From assembly GCA_027579435.1 (NCBI GenBank), contig JANBPK010000753.1:1-64000 (forward strand): 64,000 nucleotides of DNA, read 5' to 3'. This document shows positions 1 through 10,433 of the stretch, one piece after another; within the stretch, counting starts at the first letter, position 1; every line of letters begins with the position of its first letter. The notes under the pieces are model-generated. The model searched no databases. It saw only the letters and a program-made list of their open reading frames with translations, and was not told the DNA's origin. Both the position numbers and the translations under genes were made by a program. Source of the DNA: Candolleomyces eurysporus (taxonomy: Eukaryota; Basidiomycota; Agaricomycetes; Agaricales; Psathyrellaceae).

Positions 1-3000
1 AGCTCTGTCGACGTCACATCCGACGGCGTCGACGTCTCTCTGTCCGTCGGCCTTCCAAAGGGACCTGTCTGCAAGAGACCCCTTGGAAAGCAAGGCCGAG
101 CTAAACCAAGCGATCCGTTTTGGCTGGAGGCCATAAAACACCAAGGCACCGCGCCGTACAATCCTGACCCGGTTAACTACAAGGTCTTCCGTAACGTCAA
201 GGTTCGTCTTCAACACACCCTGAATAAACATTTCTAATCGCTGCCTATCTGCGTGTTAGGATTATGGTGCCAAAGGCGATGGTATTCATGATGATACCGA
301 GGCCATCAAGTGGGTCATATTTTGGGGGAAAAATCACCCGTTCAGCTGGGTTCACGCATTCTTCCCGCAGTCGAGCCATACAAGAACAAGGCAGATGTGG
401 AGCGAATTGCCAATCTTCGACGTTAGTCTACCTCTTCTTGTCTTGTATACCCATGAGACTGACCAAATCGTCCAATTCAGACTCTCGCCTGCTGTCATCT
501 ACTTCCCCGCAGGGTACAGAGATTCTTCGTTCGTTTTATGCCATGCTCATTACTGAGCTTCCTCAACAGAACATACCGTGTCAATGCGCCAATCATCCCG
601 TACTACTACTCCACACTTATTGGCGACCCCAAGAACCCACCAACTCTGCTTGCAGATCCGTCATTCAACGGTTCTGCAGTGATCGGTAGGTCGGACTCAC
701 ATTTACGTGCCTAGCATCTCATCGAAAAGTACCTGTCTTCAGACGCGAATCCCGGGTACTGGATCAACCAGAAGAACTTGTAGGTTGACATTCTTGTCAG
801 TCTATGACATAGACGAACTGAAGATTTTCGCGCCGATTTCTTTTAGTTTCCGTATCATCAAGAATTTTGTCCTCGATCTTCGACAAATACCAGCTGAATG
901 GGAGGCAACTGGAATCCATTGGCAGGTTTCCCAATCAACAGCGTTAAGGAATATCGTTGTTCATATGTCTACCGCACCAAACACGAATCATCGAGGTGGG
1001 CCCGGCTTATTAACCGTACGTAGTGCGATGATGCTAATATATTGTCTAGGTATTTTCATGGAAAACGGCAGGTTAGCCCAAATTCGTGAACGCTTTCTAT
1101 CCATAGGACTAAGGCTTACGCTTCTCTAGCGGTGGTTACATGGGCGATCTTGTCTTCAATGGTGGCAAATATGGTTTGTTAGTTGGAAATCAACAGTAAG
1201 TGCCTCCGTTTTAACCGTTCTTCTTAAGTCTAACGCCTTTCCAGATTCACTGTCAGAAATCTCACGATCAACAACGCACAAACCGGTATCTTTGCCATCT
1301 GGAACTGGGGTACGGATCTGAGTTGTTCGTGAACCGGGTCGTTGCCTTTACTAAGTCCCTTTGACGTTTGGTAGGATGGACTTTCCAAGGCCTGAACATT
1401 AGGAACTGCAAGATTGGTATCGAGATCCTCAGCGAGGTAACCTCTACTTCCACTCGTCAATCGAAGTTGAAATTTCTGACTTGACATTGGCATCTGACAG
1501 TCAATCGGAGCAGAAGCAATTATCGATGCTCGCATCGTTGATACTCCCACCTTCATTCAGTCCACACTACCAAGCAACGGGACCCTCCATGGATCAATTG
1601 TTCTCAACAACGTGAAGCTCGAGAATGTTCCTGTTGCGGTTGGCGTCGCCAACGGTGATGTCGTGCTTGCAGGTGGCTCCAAGACGATCGCATCTTGGGG
1701 TCAAGGCAACATTTATCGAGGAGAGAATCCCAAGGGCGAGTTTATTCAAAGCAACCTTCCTCACGTTCACAAGGCGTCTAGCCTGCTGGACGTGTCTGGC
1801 CGCGTCGTGGGCCGTCCTCAGCCAACATACGAGACCTTCACAGTCGATGATTTCATTAGCGTGAAGGATTATGGGGCCAAGGGCGATGGCGTGACGGACG
1901 ATACGGAGGCACTGAACAAGATCTTCCACCAGGTGAGCCGCCGAGTCGGAAGCCAGGTTTCTCGCATCAAAGCTAACTCAATTACAGTTCGCCGACTGCA
2001 AGATCTTATACTTCGATGCTGGTCACTATATCGTCACAGACACCGTATTTATCCCTGCAGGAACCAGGATGGTTGGCGAAGCGTGGTCTGTCATCGCAGG
2101 AAAGGGCCCCAAATTCCAGGACCAGAAGAAACCCCGGGTCGTGTTCCAAGTCGGGAAGCCAGGCGACAGAGGTATCGTAGAAATTAGCGATATCGTCTTC
2201 TCAACCGTAGGCTCNAGGTAAGCACCCCAAGAACCAAAGGGATCCAAAGGATGTCTAACCCACTGATTTTGCAGCTGCCGGCGCGGTCATCGTTGAATGG
2301 AACGTCCAAGAACCAATTGGGGAGAAAGGTGGAGCTGGTATGTGGGACTCGCACATCAGAACCGGAGGAGGTACGTATCGCAAACTACCAATTGCACCGA
2401 GTAAGATTTCTCATGACTTCCCTACCCCCAATAGTCGCTGGCTCTCAGCTGGAAGGCCCACAATGTCCCAGGAGTGGCGAAGGGGGTATCGACAACTGCT
2501 TTGCTGCTTACCTTCATCTCCACATAACCAAGCACGCCTCGGCTTACCTTGAGGTACGTCTGTTCCTCCCGTCCTATGCTGTTTGCTGTCTGTTTAACGC
2601 AATTTGTTGCTATTTTTACAACTTAGGCTACTTGGGTATGGCTTGCTGACCACAATCTCGATAACGACGGCCTTTCCCAAATCACGGTTTACTCTGGGCG
2701 TGGCATTTTGTCTGAATCTCAAGGGCCCGTGTGGCTCATCGGTACTGGTAAGCTATCATGAATCAGGCGCCCTGTATCCCTAATCACTCACGATGTTGAC
2801 TTCGCGCTGCAGGCTCAGAACACCATGCCATCTACCAATACCGATTTGTGAACGCAAAAGATCACTTCATGGGTCTCATTCAGACCGAAAGCGTAAGTCT
2901 CCTCTCATGAACACCCCCAGTGGATTCTTATCCAATGTTCACTTCCGACAGCCATATTACCAACCTTCACCGGCCGCACCAGCTCCTTTCTTCCTTAACA

Positions 3001-3381
3001 CGAGTCCAAAATACCCCGACCCCAATCCCTACGACGCTGCCGCCCCTTCAGCATGGGCTCTCTCAGTTGAGAAATCCAGGGAAATCTTCATCTTCGGTGA
3101 GTAGCTTTAAGGACCTCTCTCGGCTCTTCCTCCTGACGTATATGTCTACTGCAGGTGCTGGGCTCTACAGCTTCTTCCAGTCGTATGCTGGCGAATGCGC
3201 CGGTACGAGGAATTGCCAAGCCCAAATTGCCAACATCGACCGCCGCTCTTCGGTCCATCTCTTCAGCTTGTCAACTGTGGCTTCCGAGAAACAGATCAGC
3301 GTTAACGGGAAAGGGATTGTGGACCAGGCTGATAACATCAATGGCTTTGTCTCGACGGTCACTTACTGGAGCTCCCCGTAG
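1..3381 (+). CDS. GH55 exo-beta-1,3-glucanase, 5' end outside window
   Basis: Family GH55 enzymes are secreted and release sugars from the end of beta-1,3-glucan, the main fungal cell-wall polymer. The reading frame enters at base 1 and ends at the TAG of 3379-3381. It carries the two pectate-lyase-like repeats that start each half of a GH55 fold: DYGAKGDGIHDDTEAI from base 260 and DYGAKGDGVTDDTEAL from about 1867. Short introns interrupt it. Exons 1-201, 260-309, 371-421, 481-513 and from 570 join with consistent phase and give SPAVIYFPAGTYRVNAPII, a typical GH55 stretch. Later pieces include FTVRNLTINNAQTGIFAIWN and, near the C-terminus, FGAGLYSFFQSYAGECAGT. The signal peptide and first exons lie upstream of the window. 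Later exon edges are less certain, and one N sits near 2215. It is convergent with the F-box gene at 3764. The family call is firm; the exact substrate (wall remodelling versus external glucan) is inferred. Confidence 0.9.
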
Positions 3382-3763
3382 ACCTAGACGGCATGTACTA
3401 GATGTTCCGCAGCTGCCAAGTAAAATATTGTACTCGACTGTATAATTTGTGGTGCAAGCTCTGCGTGTTGTACAAAAGTGAAGGTCTATCAAATACTACG
3501 TCGGTCGGTTGCGGATCTTGACTTCAGCCCTAATTAGCTCCTCCAACTTCTTCGGCTTCGAGAGAGACCCCAACGTATGTATATGAATCATACGCCAATA
3601 GGTCGTAAAGCACGGCAAACGACTCCGCCCAGGCCACCAAGGAGTCTGAACGAAGACTACGAGTTGAGTCTGAACGAAGGAAGAAGATGGAAAAAGAAAG
3701 TGAAATGCGGCTCACATGCAAAGCAGATTTAACCACGTGTTTTCGGTGTGGCATATATAATTA
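3382..3763. other. Intergenic, convergent 3' ends
   Basis: This holds the 3' flanks of the GH55 gene and the F-box gene. No further coding segment is convincing; the short frames here overlap both UTRs. Confidence 0.6.
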
Positions 3764-5494
3764 CTATAAGAGCTCCAGCCGGAAGATATCCTTGAGCACT
3801 GACAACTCTTCAGGGGTTCTGTCAACCGAAAGCGTGCGGCAAACAGCTCCCCAATCGTCACCCTCACCCCCCTCGTCGTCCCGACCCCCACAGTACTCGA
3901 CAAAGGCAAATAGCAATGCAGGAAAGCTTGCGGATATGTGACGGGTTACGGCTGGAACATTTGCCTTTCCGATGGTAGCGTTTTCGTGGATGGAGAATAT
4001 CGTCAATTGATCAAGGCGATATAACTTGCTGGGATCATTGAGCGGGGGGACTTCGGGGTCAAGGTCCAGCGAAAGCTTCCGAAGTCTCGGACAGTGGCGA
4101 GCAAATATCTGTATAGCCGCCAGGGTGGGGCCGCGGATTACAGAAGACGGGTCCGTTTCGGAATGCAGACAGAACGTCTCGAGTTGGGGCCACGCAGATG
4201 CCATCTTTTGAATGAAATCGTCTGTAATGTCGTAACAGGTCGTATCCTGAAACATGAAGTGCTGCATTCCCGAAATTTGCAGCAGAGGCTCCAAACACGT
4301 AGGGTAGAGAAATATTTCGGGGCTGCCAGAAACATGGAGGGTTGTCAAAGACCGAAAGTGCTCCGTTGTCAGCAACGACAACGCGCTCTTCATATTGTAT
4401 TCTTCGTCGTCGTCGCCAATCCAGAGCACGTCCTGATCGAAAGCAAGTGTCCTGAGGGTAGGTGGGCCGTGCAATCGTGGTAATAGTTTGGCGAGGTATC
4501 CCTCGAGTCCCTGGAAGGCCAGGCTCTCGAGGGCAGGAAATGCGTAGGAACACGGTTCAGGTTTTAATAGCGGCGTCCGTTCGTCCCAAAGGTCTTCAAG
4601 GAGTGATCCAATATTTAGATCCTGCAGCCTTGGGAGACATTCCAGGTCTTTGAAGAACTGGCATCTAGTTGATTCGTCCGCTGGCCACGGAGGTCGTGAA
4701 AAGTCTATGTCGAGCGTCAACTTTCGAAGGTGCTTTAATTGGAGGATGTCGCGAAAGTTGGATGAAGAAGGTGTGGACACGATATATAATTCTTCCAGTA
4801 ATGGCGCACGGGTTGGGAGGAGAGCCAGAAGGTTCCACACTGCGGGACGCGGAGGGTCACACTGTTGAAGAGTGTTCCTGGCACGGTCGATGTGCACGCG
4901 ATTTAGCGTTTCTGTGAGAAACAAAGTTGCATAATCGCATGCATCTTCGACGGAGAGTGTCTGAAGATAGGGAACGAGGGGACGTGCGGCCCTCAGCTTG
5001 CAAATCTCGACGAGCGCTGAAGAATGGATGGCTGAATGGACTTGCAAAGTTCCACCCTGCCTTGTAGGAAAGTCGATATGCCTGACCATAACGGCGAATG
5101 TGTCGAAGCGCCGGAAGTCGTCTTCGCGTAACGGACGAGCGAGGACCTTGCGATGATAGTGCGTCAGTCGACATAGACTTTCAAGCCTTTCAGAGCCACA
5201 TACCCATTCCTTCAGAGTTTCGTTGTATTCGAGGTTCGAGATCAATTTGATTAAAGGAAGGAAACCATCGATCGTGGACCAAAGAATAGGTAAAGCATTT
5301 TGCGATATGGCCCTGCTCGTCAAGGCCATGCGGTACAGCGTTCCCCTCCTCTCCTTGTCGGAAACGAGATCCTCCCGCGAGATTCGATGGGTTGGTCTTT
5401 TCAAAGAGCGACATCCGCGATACACAGAAGGCGTAACGCGAAAGCTTTGCAGTATGAGGTCCAAGAGTTCTGGCGTCTTAAGTACCGCGTCCAT
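3764..5494 (-). CDS. F-box-like LRR protein, paralogue 1 (557 aa, two exons)
   Basis: Likely an F-box-type substrate adaptor of SCF ubiquitin ligases, by analogy with the large agaricomycete F-box families. The start is taken at the Met before DAVLKTPELLDLILQSFRV because the paralogues at 49, 55.8 and 58 kb begin the same way (MET..LPDLL). An upstream in-frame Met at 5605 would add an unlikely 37 residues. The frame is open throughout, but 5203-5147 has GTATGT, a CTGAC branch site and a terminal CAAG. It lies exactly where the paralogues have an intron, so it is probably a 57-base in-frame intron (exons 5494-5204 and 5146-3764). The N-terminal F-box-like part includes LYRMALTSRAISQNALPILW. 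The rest is made of irregular leucine-rich repeats such as LVPYLQTLSVEDACDYATLF and LKHLRKLTLDIDF. The F-box itself is weak, so the ubiquitin role is inferred. Confidence 0.82.
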   Translation of the reverse strand: MDAVLKTPELLDLILQSFRVTPSVYRGCRSLKRPTHRISREDLVSDKERRGTLYRMALTSRAISQNALPILWSTIDGFLPLIKLISNLEYNETLKEWVCGSERLESLCRLTHYHRKVLARPLREDDFRRFDTFAVMVRHIDFPTRQGGTLQVHSAIHSSALVEICKLRAARPLVPYLQTLSVEDACDYATLFLTETLNRVHIDRARNTLQQCDPPRPAVWNLLALLPTRAPLLEELYIVSTPSSSNFRDILQLKHLRKLTLDIDFSRPPWPADESTRCQFFKDLECLPRLQDLNIGSLLEDLWDERTPLLKPEPCSYAFPALESLAFQGLEGYLAKLLPRLHGPPTLRTLAFDQDVLWIGDDDEEYNMKSALSLLTTEHFRSLTTLHVSGSPEIFLYPTCLEPLLQISGMQHFMFQDTTCYDITDDFIQKMASAWPQLETFCLHSETDPSSVIRGPTLAAIQIFARHCPRLRKLSLDLDPEVPPLNDPSKLYRLDQLTIFSIHENATIGKANVPAVTRHISASFPALLFAFVEYCGGRDDEGGEGDDWGAVCRTLSVDRTPEELSVLKDIFRLELL

Positions 5495-6049
5495 AGTCAC
5501 AAGGGAAAGGGTGGTTAGATAATAGCAGTCGTGCCGCGTCCACATTTGGTCCACATTCGGGAATATCCGAGCGAGGTGGCTAAGGCATTGAAGTATCAGT
5601 CGCACCTTAAGATTCGCCCCCTCCCTATAGGGAAGTCTGAAGACGCAATCACCGAGAGACTTCTCCGAGCAAACGACTGAGCGTGTCTTTTTCTATGTCG
5701 CACGCCAAGGCATCTCATCGTCTGAGCTCGATGTGTTATAGTCAGAAAACGTTCTTGAGCGCCGACAACTCGTCGAGTTTTCTGTCAAGTCAAAGCATGT
5801 TAAAAACAGCCTACCAATCCCCTACCATACCGAGCGAAAGCACACAGCAATGCTTGGCGACGACGCGAGCCTGGGCGTGCAAGACATTTTCCATAGCCTC
5901 GGCAATATCCGTGCTGCACCCACAGGAGCCCACAAAACACACGAACGAGGCGAAAGCAGTGATTGTGCTAAGTATCGTACAACTACAGGGTTGAGGAGAG
6001 TCCAAGAAAATGGCGAGAAGAAACAGGATCCAAGAAAACATTCTCGACT
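5495..6049. other. Intergenic between two minus-strand genes
   Basis: Contains the 5' flank of F-box paralogue 1 and the 3' flank of the first hemerythrin-like gene. Bases 5683-5830 resemble F-box C-terminal DNA in short patches (for example a phrase parallel to 3790-3850) but give no open frame, so they may be a decayed remnant. No gene is called. Confidence 0.4.
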
Positions 6050-6786
6050 TCAATTCTGGATATGGGCCGTCGCACTCTCCGCCTGCTCCTCCGTCGGGAA
6101 TTTCGAAAACGCATCCTTGAGCTTGTCCACCGGGGCGGCCAACAGCCCAACGAGGGTCTCAAAGGGAGGTTTGCTGGGAGCGCTGGGGTGAGATCGAGTA
6201 GGGACGAACATCTTAGTCCTCTCAAACGATTTGGCAGTCTCGACCGACTTTTCCAGACCAATCGCAGTCTCGAGCTGCGGGAAATCCTGCTCTTCCTCCG
6301 TCTGGATATGCTCCTCCAGGTTATCCATGATCGTTTTGAGGGTAGAGTCGAATTCTACAGATCCAACCTTCAGCCCTTCCATCTTCTTAAGACCGTCTTT
6401 GACGAGCTACGAATTGTTCGCGGAGTCAATATTTGCCGCTTGGATACTGAGATGACGGAGGGGTTTCATACCTGATGATCTTCTCGGTCATGCTCCGCAA
6501 GAGCATGGCCCTTGTCACCTAGAGCCTTCTCTAAGAGAGGATATACAACTAGTTCTTCGCCGATAGAATGTCTGGCGATCTCCCAAGTGAGTTGGTTGGC
6601 CCAACGTTCCTGCTGGTCAAGGTTTCCAGCAGCGGCTTTATATTCCGTGTAGAAAGCCAAAATCTGCAAACTCGAACGTCAACATGTTATATTTCTGGAG
6701 ACAAAGAGCCCCATCCATACCTCTCGATGATCGCGCTTGATAGCATTGAGGAGGGTTTGATGGCTGGGGACGCTCAGGCCGGACAT
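6050..6786 (-). CDS. Hemerythrin-like (HHE) protein 1, 204 aa, no leader
   Basis: Hemerythrin/HHE-domain proteins are four-helix bundles that hold a di-iron centre through His and Glu/Asp residues and serve in oxygen, NO or iron handling. Three exons join in phase 0: 6786-6721, 6663-6472 and 6406-6050, giving 22, 64 and 118 codons plus a stop. Ligand motifs in order are IKRDHRE (about residue 20), WEIARHSIGEE (near 50) and EHDREDHQLVKDGL across the second junction. A later stretch, HPSAPSKPPFETLVGLLAAP, is shared with the neighbour. The protein starts directly with the domain and has no targeting leader, so it is probably cytosolic. It lies in the same orientation as its paralogue at 7474 and shares two intron positions with it, showing a local duplication. 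The physiological ligand is unknown. Confidence 0.87.
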
Positions 6787-7473
6787 TGTGTGAGATAGCG
6801 AAGATGTCAGGAGATGTAAAGGTGTTTTGACTATCAATTCAAGGTGAGTGAGAATCGTGAAAGCACATAGCCTTTAAATACCTTTCAGTTCTTAAATTGA
6901 ATTGTTGAGTTCTTTTTGCAAACCGAAGTCCATGACCTCATACTGAACGTCGTAGAGGACGAAGGAACCAATGAGGTTGCATGAATTATGAGACTCCATC
7001 CCGTGAATCGACGACTCGAGGCGGAAGAGAGCCACATATCGTCGTTTCGATCGTCATGCGAGGCGTCAGTGGGACTTCGCTTCTGGAAGTTCGAGCATGG
7101 GGTCACAAAAATTAATAAGGCTCTTTCCATTGGTCAACTCCTCGATATGGTCGAACGTCACACCTAAAGGAAGGAGTCATACGCCCAAACGTATGAGCAA
7201 GGAGGCGTTTACTCGCTTACTTTTGTGTACGAGGAGATGATCATACTATATCCAGGCATACCTACAGGGAAATCATGAAATAGTACACGACCATGGAAGG
7301 AAGTAGTGCTCATCCTACAATCTTAGCGTGACAGGGCCTGTAATCAATCAACGTGGACATGTTGGGGTTTCTTTGTGAATGCGCAACATGAAAGGACGTC
7401 AGGCCTTCAGGATGCTAGTTATACATAATGTACATGAATGACGTCTGGCTTCAAGATTAATAATACAAGAGAT
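6787..7473. other. Intergenic between the two hemerythrin-like genes
   Basis: Holds the promoter of the first gene and the 3' flank of the second. No coding region is convincing here. Confidence 0.6.
6871..6880 (-). promoter_or_regulatory. Candidate TATA element
   Basis: On the minus strand this reads TATTTAAAGG, about 85-90 bases upstream of the ATG of hemerythrin-like gene 1. Position and sequence fit a core promoter; there is no other support. Confidence 0.35.
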
Positions 7474-8407
7474 CTAGTTCCTAGCCGCCGCTTCCTTCTC
7501 TTCAGTAGTGGGGAACTGCGCGAATGCGTCGCGAAGTTTGTCAATTGGCGCCGTCATCAATCCGACGAGCGTCTCGAACGGTGGCTTGTTTGGAGCACTG
7601 GGGTGCGGGCTGAACCAATAATTAATTCTCAAAAGGCCACAAGAGGCGAGAGAAAGTACGCACCGAGTAGGAGCAAAGCCTTTCGTTCTCTTGAAACTCG
7701 CAGCAGCGGATGCCGCACCTTCTGCCCCGAGCTTCTCAAACAGCAAAGGCAGATCCTTTTGCTCTTCGCTGTCGTTGTGCTCATGGAGGTGGTCCATGAC
7801 AGTCTTGAGGAGTTGGTCGTAGGACGGCGTTCCTGCGCTCATACCCTCAAGCTTGTACAAGTTTTCCTTGACAAACTAAACATGCTATTCCGTTAGACAT
7901 AGGCCCGCCGGCCACGAAGCGGCCAACATACCTGGTGGTCCTCACGATCCTGGTCGGCGAGCTCCAAGCCTTTGGATCCAAGATGCTTCTCCATGAGAGG
8001 ATAAATTACAATCTCTTCTCCAACGGCGTGTCGAGCAATCTCCCAGAACAGTTGGTTAGCCCAGCGTTGCTGGGCGTCAGGCTTTCCGGCGTTCTTAACA
8101 TATTGGTCGTAGTACTCGTACATCTAGAGAAAGCGGAGTGTAAGCTCGTGCCAGAGAAATTCAGTTAAGGAAGGACCGCACCTCTTGATGGTCATCTGCG
8201 ACTGCCGCCATCAACGCATCCTTGTTTGTGGTGGACATAGCTCTGAAGTTGCTAAAGGCGGGTGACAGAACTCTGTGGGTTTGAAAGTATCCAGAAGCTC
8301 TCGGGGCGCTGTAACGGACGGCGAGGGTACTCTAGAAGATACGCCTGTTCAGAACCTTGGTTGACAGAGACATGGGAAGTAAACGGGTAACTCACATAAA
8401 TCGACAT
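7474..8407 (-). CDS. Hemerythrin-like (HHE) protein 2 with probable mitochondrial leader, 233 aa
   Basis: Same family as the neighbour at 6050, with the motifs VADDHQE, WEIARHAVGEE and DREDHQFVKENL. Five exons join with consistent phase: 8407-8396, 8331-8182, 8123-7932, 7875-7664 and 7609-7474. A simpler model could begin at the Met at 8238. The upstream sequence stays open, however, and after an intron (GTGAGT at 8395 to TAG at 8332) reaches ATG at 8407. This adds a Ser/Arg/Ala/Tyr-rich leader with no acidic residue (MSIYSTLAVRYSAPRASGY...), a typical mitochondrial presequence. Two introns match the positions in paralogue 1; the leader intron and the one after PTR are specific to this copy. 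A likely role is iron/oxygen or NO handling in mitochondria. The leader and its localisation are inferred; the HHE call is firm. Confidence 0.85.
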
Positions 8408-10433
8408 TCAAGACATTGAAATGTGCTCACAATATAAAGGACATCGAGGCGGAGTGGGATACGCAGTGACAATGGCATGAGGTCATTGCTGACGCAGGTC
8501 AGACACCACAGGCTATCCGAGATTCAATCAAGGACGGGAGCGCTTAGACTCGGAGGATTGGAATGACGCAGCATAGCGAAGCGCGCAGGTTATAGCACCC
8601 AGAGAATTCAAGAGAATGTGCAGGACGAAGTTCTTCAGCCGACTGAGATAAAAGTTTGAAGTCCTTCCTTTGCGGAGCCGGTCCGGCAAAGTAACAAGTC
8701 TTCCGAGCCGATCATCTTATCTTTTTTCCCTCTTTTTTTGCATGATGCCAAAAGAGTGCCCAGGGGACCCATCGTCACTTTACTGGCTAAAAATGCGCTT
8801 ATAGGGCAGAACCACTTAGACGCTAGACCCGAGTCTAGAAAGATGGTTGGCCGGCAATCAGCGCGAAAGGCCGCCGCGCCATTTGGCAGACGGCTACCTG
8901 CACTTTTGCTTTTCTTTTCAACCGTTCGAAGTTCAACGTTCTTTATCAAAAGATCGGCAGAGATCTTCTGATGTTCGGCTTCCGTGCACCGGATGCGACT
9001 CTGATGAACGGCATACCAAGGGACTTGGTGAAACTGCGAAACTCTTCGTCCTGACTTCAAACAGTGATCTCTCAGGTCTGGTTGAGCTACGATCTGAGCG
9101 ATTCCAGCCTACCCTAGCCTACCTGGCGTCGGCTGGTGCACACCTTAGACCTAGCCCACTGCATCCCCTAGCACTCGTCTCCGCTGCGCATTTTGCTTCC
9201 ACCGCTCCGTGTCTCTCGGCACATATCGAAGCTCATGCTCGGAAGCAACATTGTGGCGACCTGGGGGCCGCGACGATATTTATCGATTCGCATCGCTTCT
9301 TGCCTTATCTATTAGGGTTGGGCTGATGTTGTGCAATAGCTAGGTGCATTAGCCCCAAATTGATGCACCAGTATCGTTGAAGTCCTAGTCGTTTATTGAG
9401 TGCGCGCTCCGCGTTAACGTGAGTAGTAGTACTACACGTACCAAGTCCTGCGATTTCGGGATCTAGTCTCATCATGTTGATTTGTCAATGGGGCCCTTTC
9501 AGAGGGCCTGGAGTATCCTCCGTGTCGCCACCAGGAAGAAGATCGTGGAGTTACCTGGTGACTATCATGTACACTTCGGTCGCCTCTAGTTTACTCGGAT
9601 TCGCGCAAAGCACGGGGATGATTCTAAGCTTCTTGGTGGCACAAGTACTTGAAAAGCAGAGGACACCGATGCGGATTCGGTCAGACTAATGACTGATACC
9701 TGAAATTGGAGTCGATCTCGGCACTGCGAGGTACTACTTGCACACCATCGCGCAGTATATGTGATATTTGTTCTCTGCCCAGCCAACACACAGAGCGTGA
9801 GGGTTTGTCTTGAGCACTTGGCTTGATCGATATCCGGCAGTTCTTGGCATCTCGTTCCAATGGGAAGGTTTATAATTTATGCCGGTTCGCGTTGAAGGAT
9901 GCTAGGAGGTAGGTTAGTATGCACTCTAGTGTCCTGGATAGTTTGAGCAGTGCCGGCAGGGAGGAGCTTGGGTCCACGCCGCAGCTCTTTCAGAAAGCTA
10001 CTGCGCTTAGATCTCGTACACCGCTTTACCTGGTATCCCACCCAGTTCAAAGCTGTAATCCAGGGAAAGGCAGTCCGAGGGCGATGCTATCCGCTCATTG
10101 ATAATACCCACCTTCACTCCCAGAATATCTTTCCGCAAACTCTGAGCTCTAGACGTATTCAACGAACCTCCCGTGAGTGTTTTGCGAGTGCCTTGAGAAG
10201 GCCCATCTGATGCTGACTGCCAAATTGGCGACCACGTGTCAGAGAACCCCCATTGAGCTGCACAGCTAATAACCATTCCAGGCTTCTGCTGGACGGTGTA
10301 CTCTCTTAATTTCCGTGCAGTCCTTCAAGGACGTCCTCATACCGTGCTGGCTCTCGGTGGAACGTTCTTTCTCCCCACCGAAGCCGCTCAATCGACTTGG
10401 ACACACATTCCACCATCCTAGACCCACCATCCG
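8408..10433. other. 2 kb intergenic region upstream of the flippase
   Basis: I see no supported gene. Open frames at 8635-9060, 8847-9326 and 10266-10769 have compositions unlike proteins and overlap one another on both strands. An AATATAAAGG block at 8431-8440 (TATA-like on the minus strand) lies just upstream of hemerythrin gene 2. The proximal part before 10434 is presumably the flippase promoter. Confidence 0.55.

Noticed and set aside
8635..9326. Overlapping frames of 140-160 codons on both strands
   Set aside because: No motif, no splice support and implausible composition; treated as intergenic.
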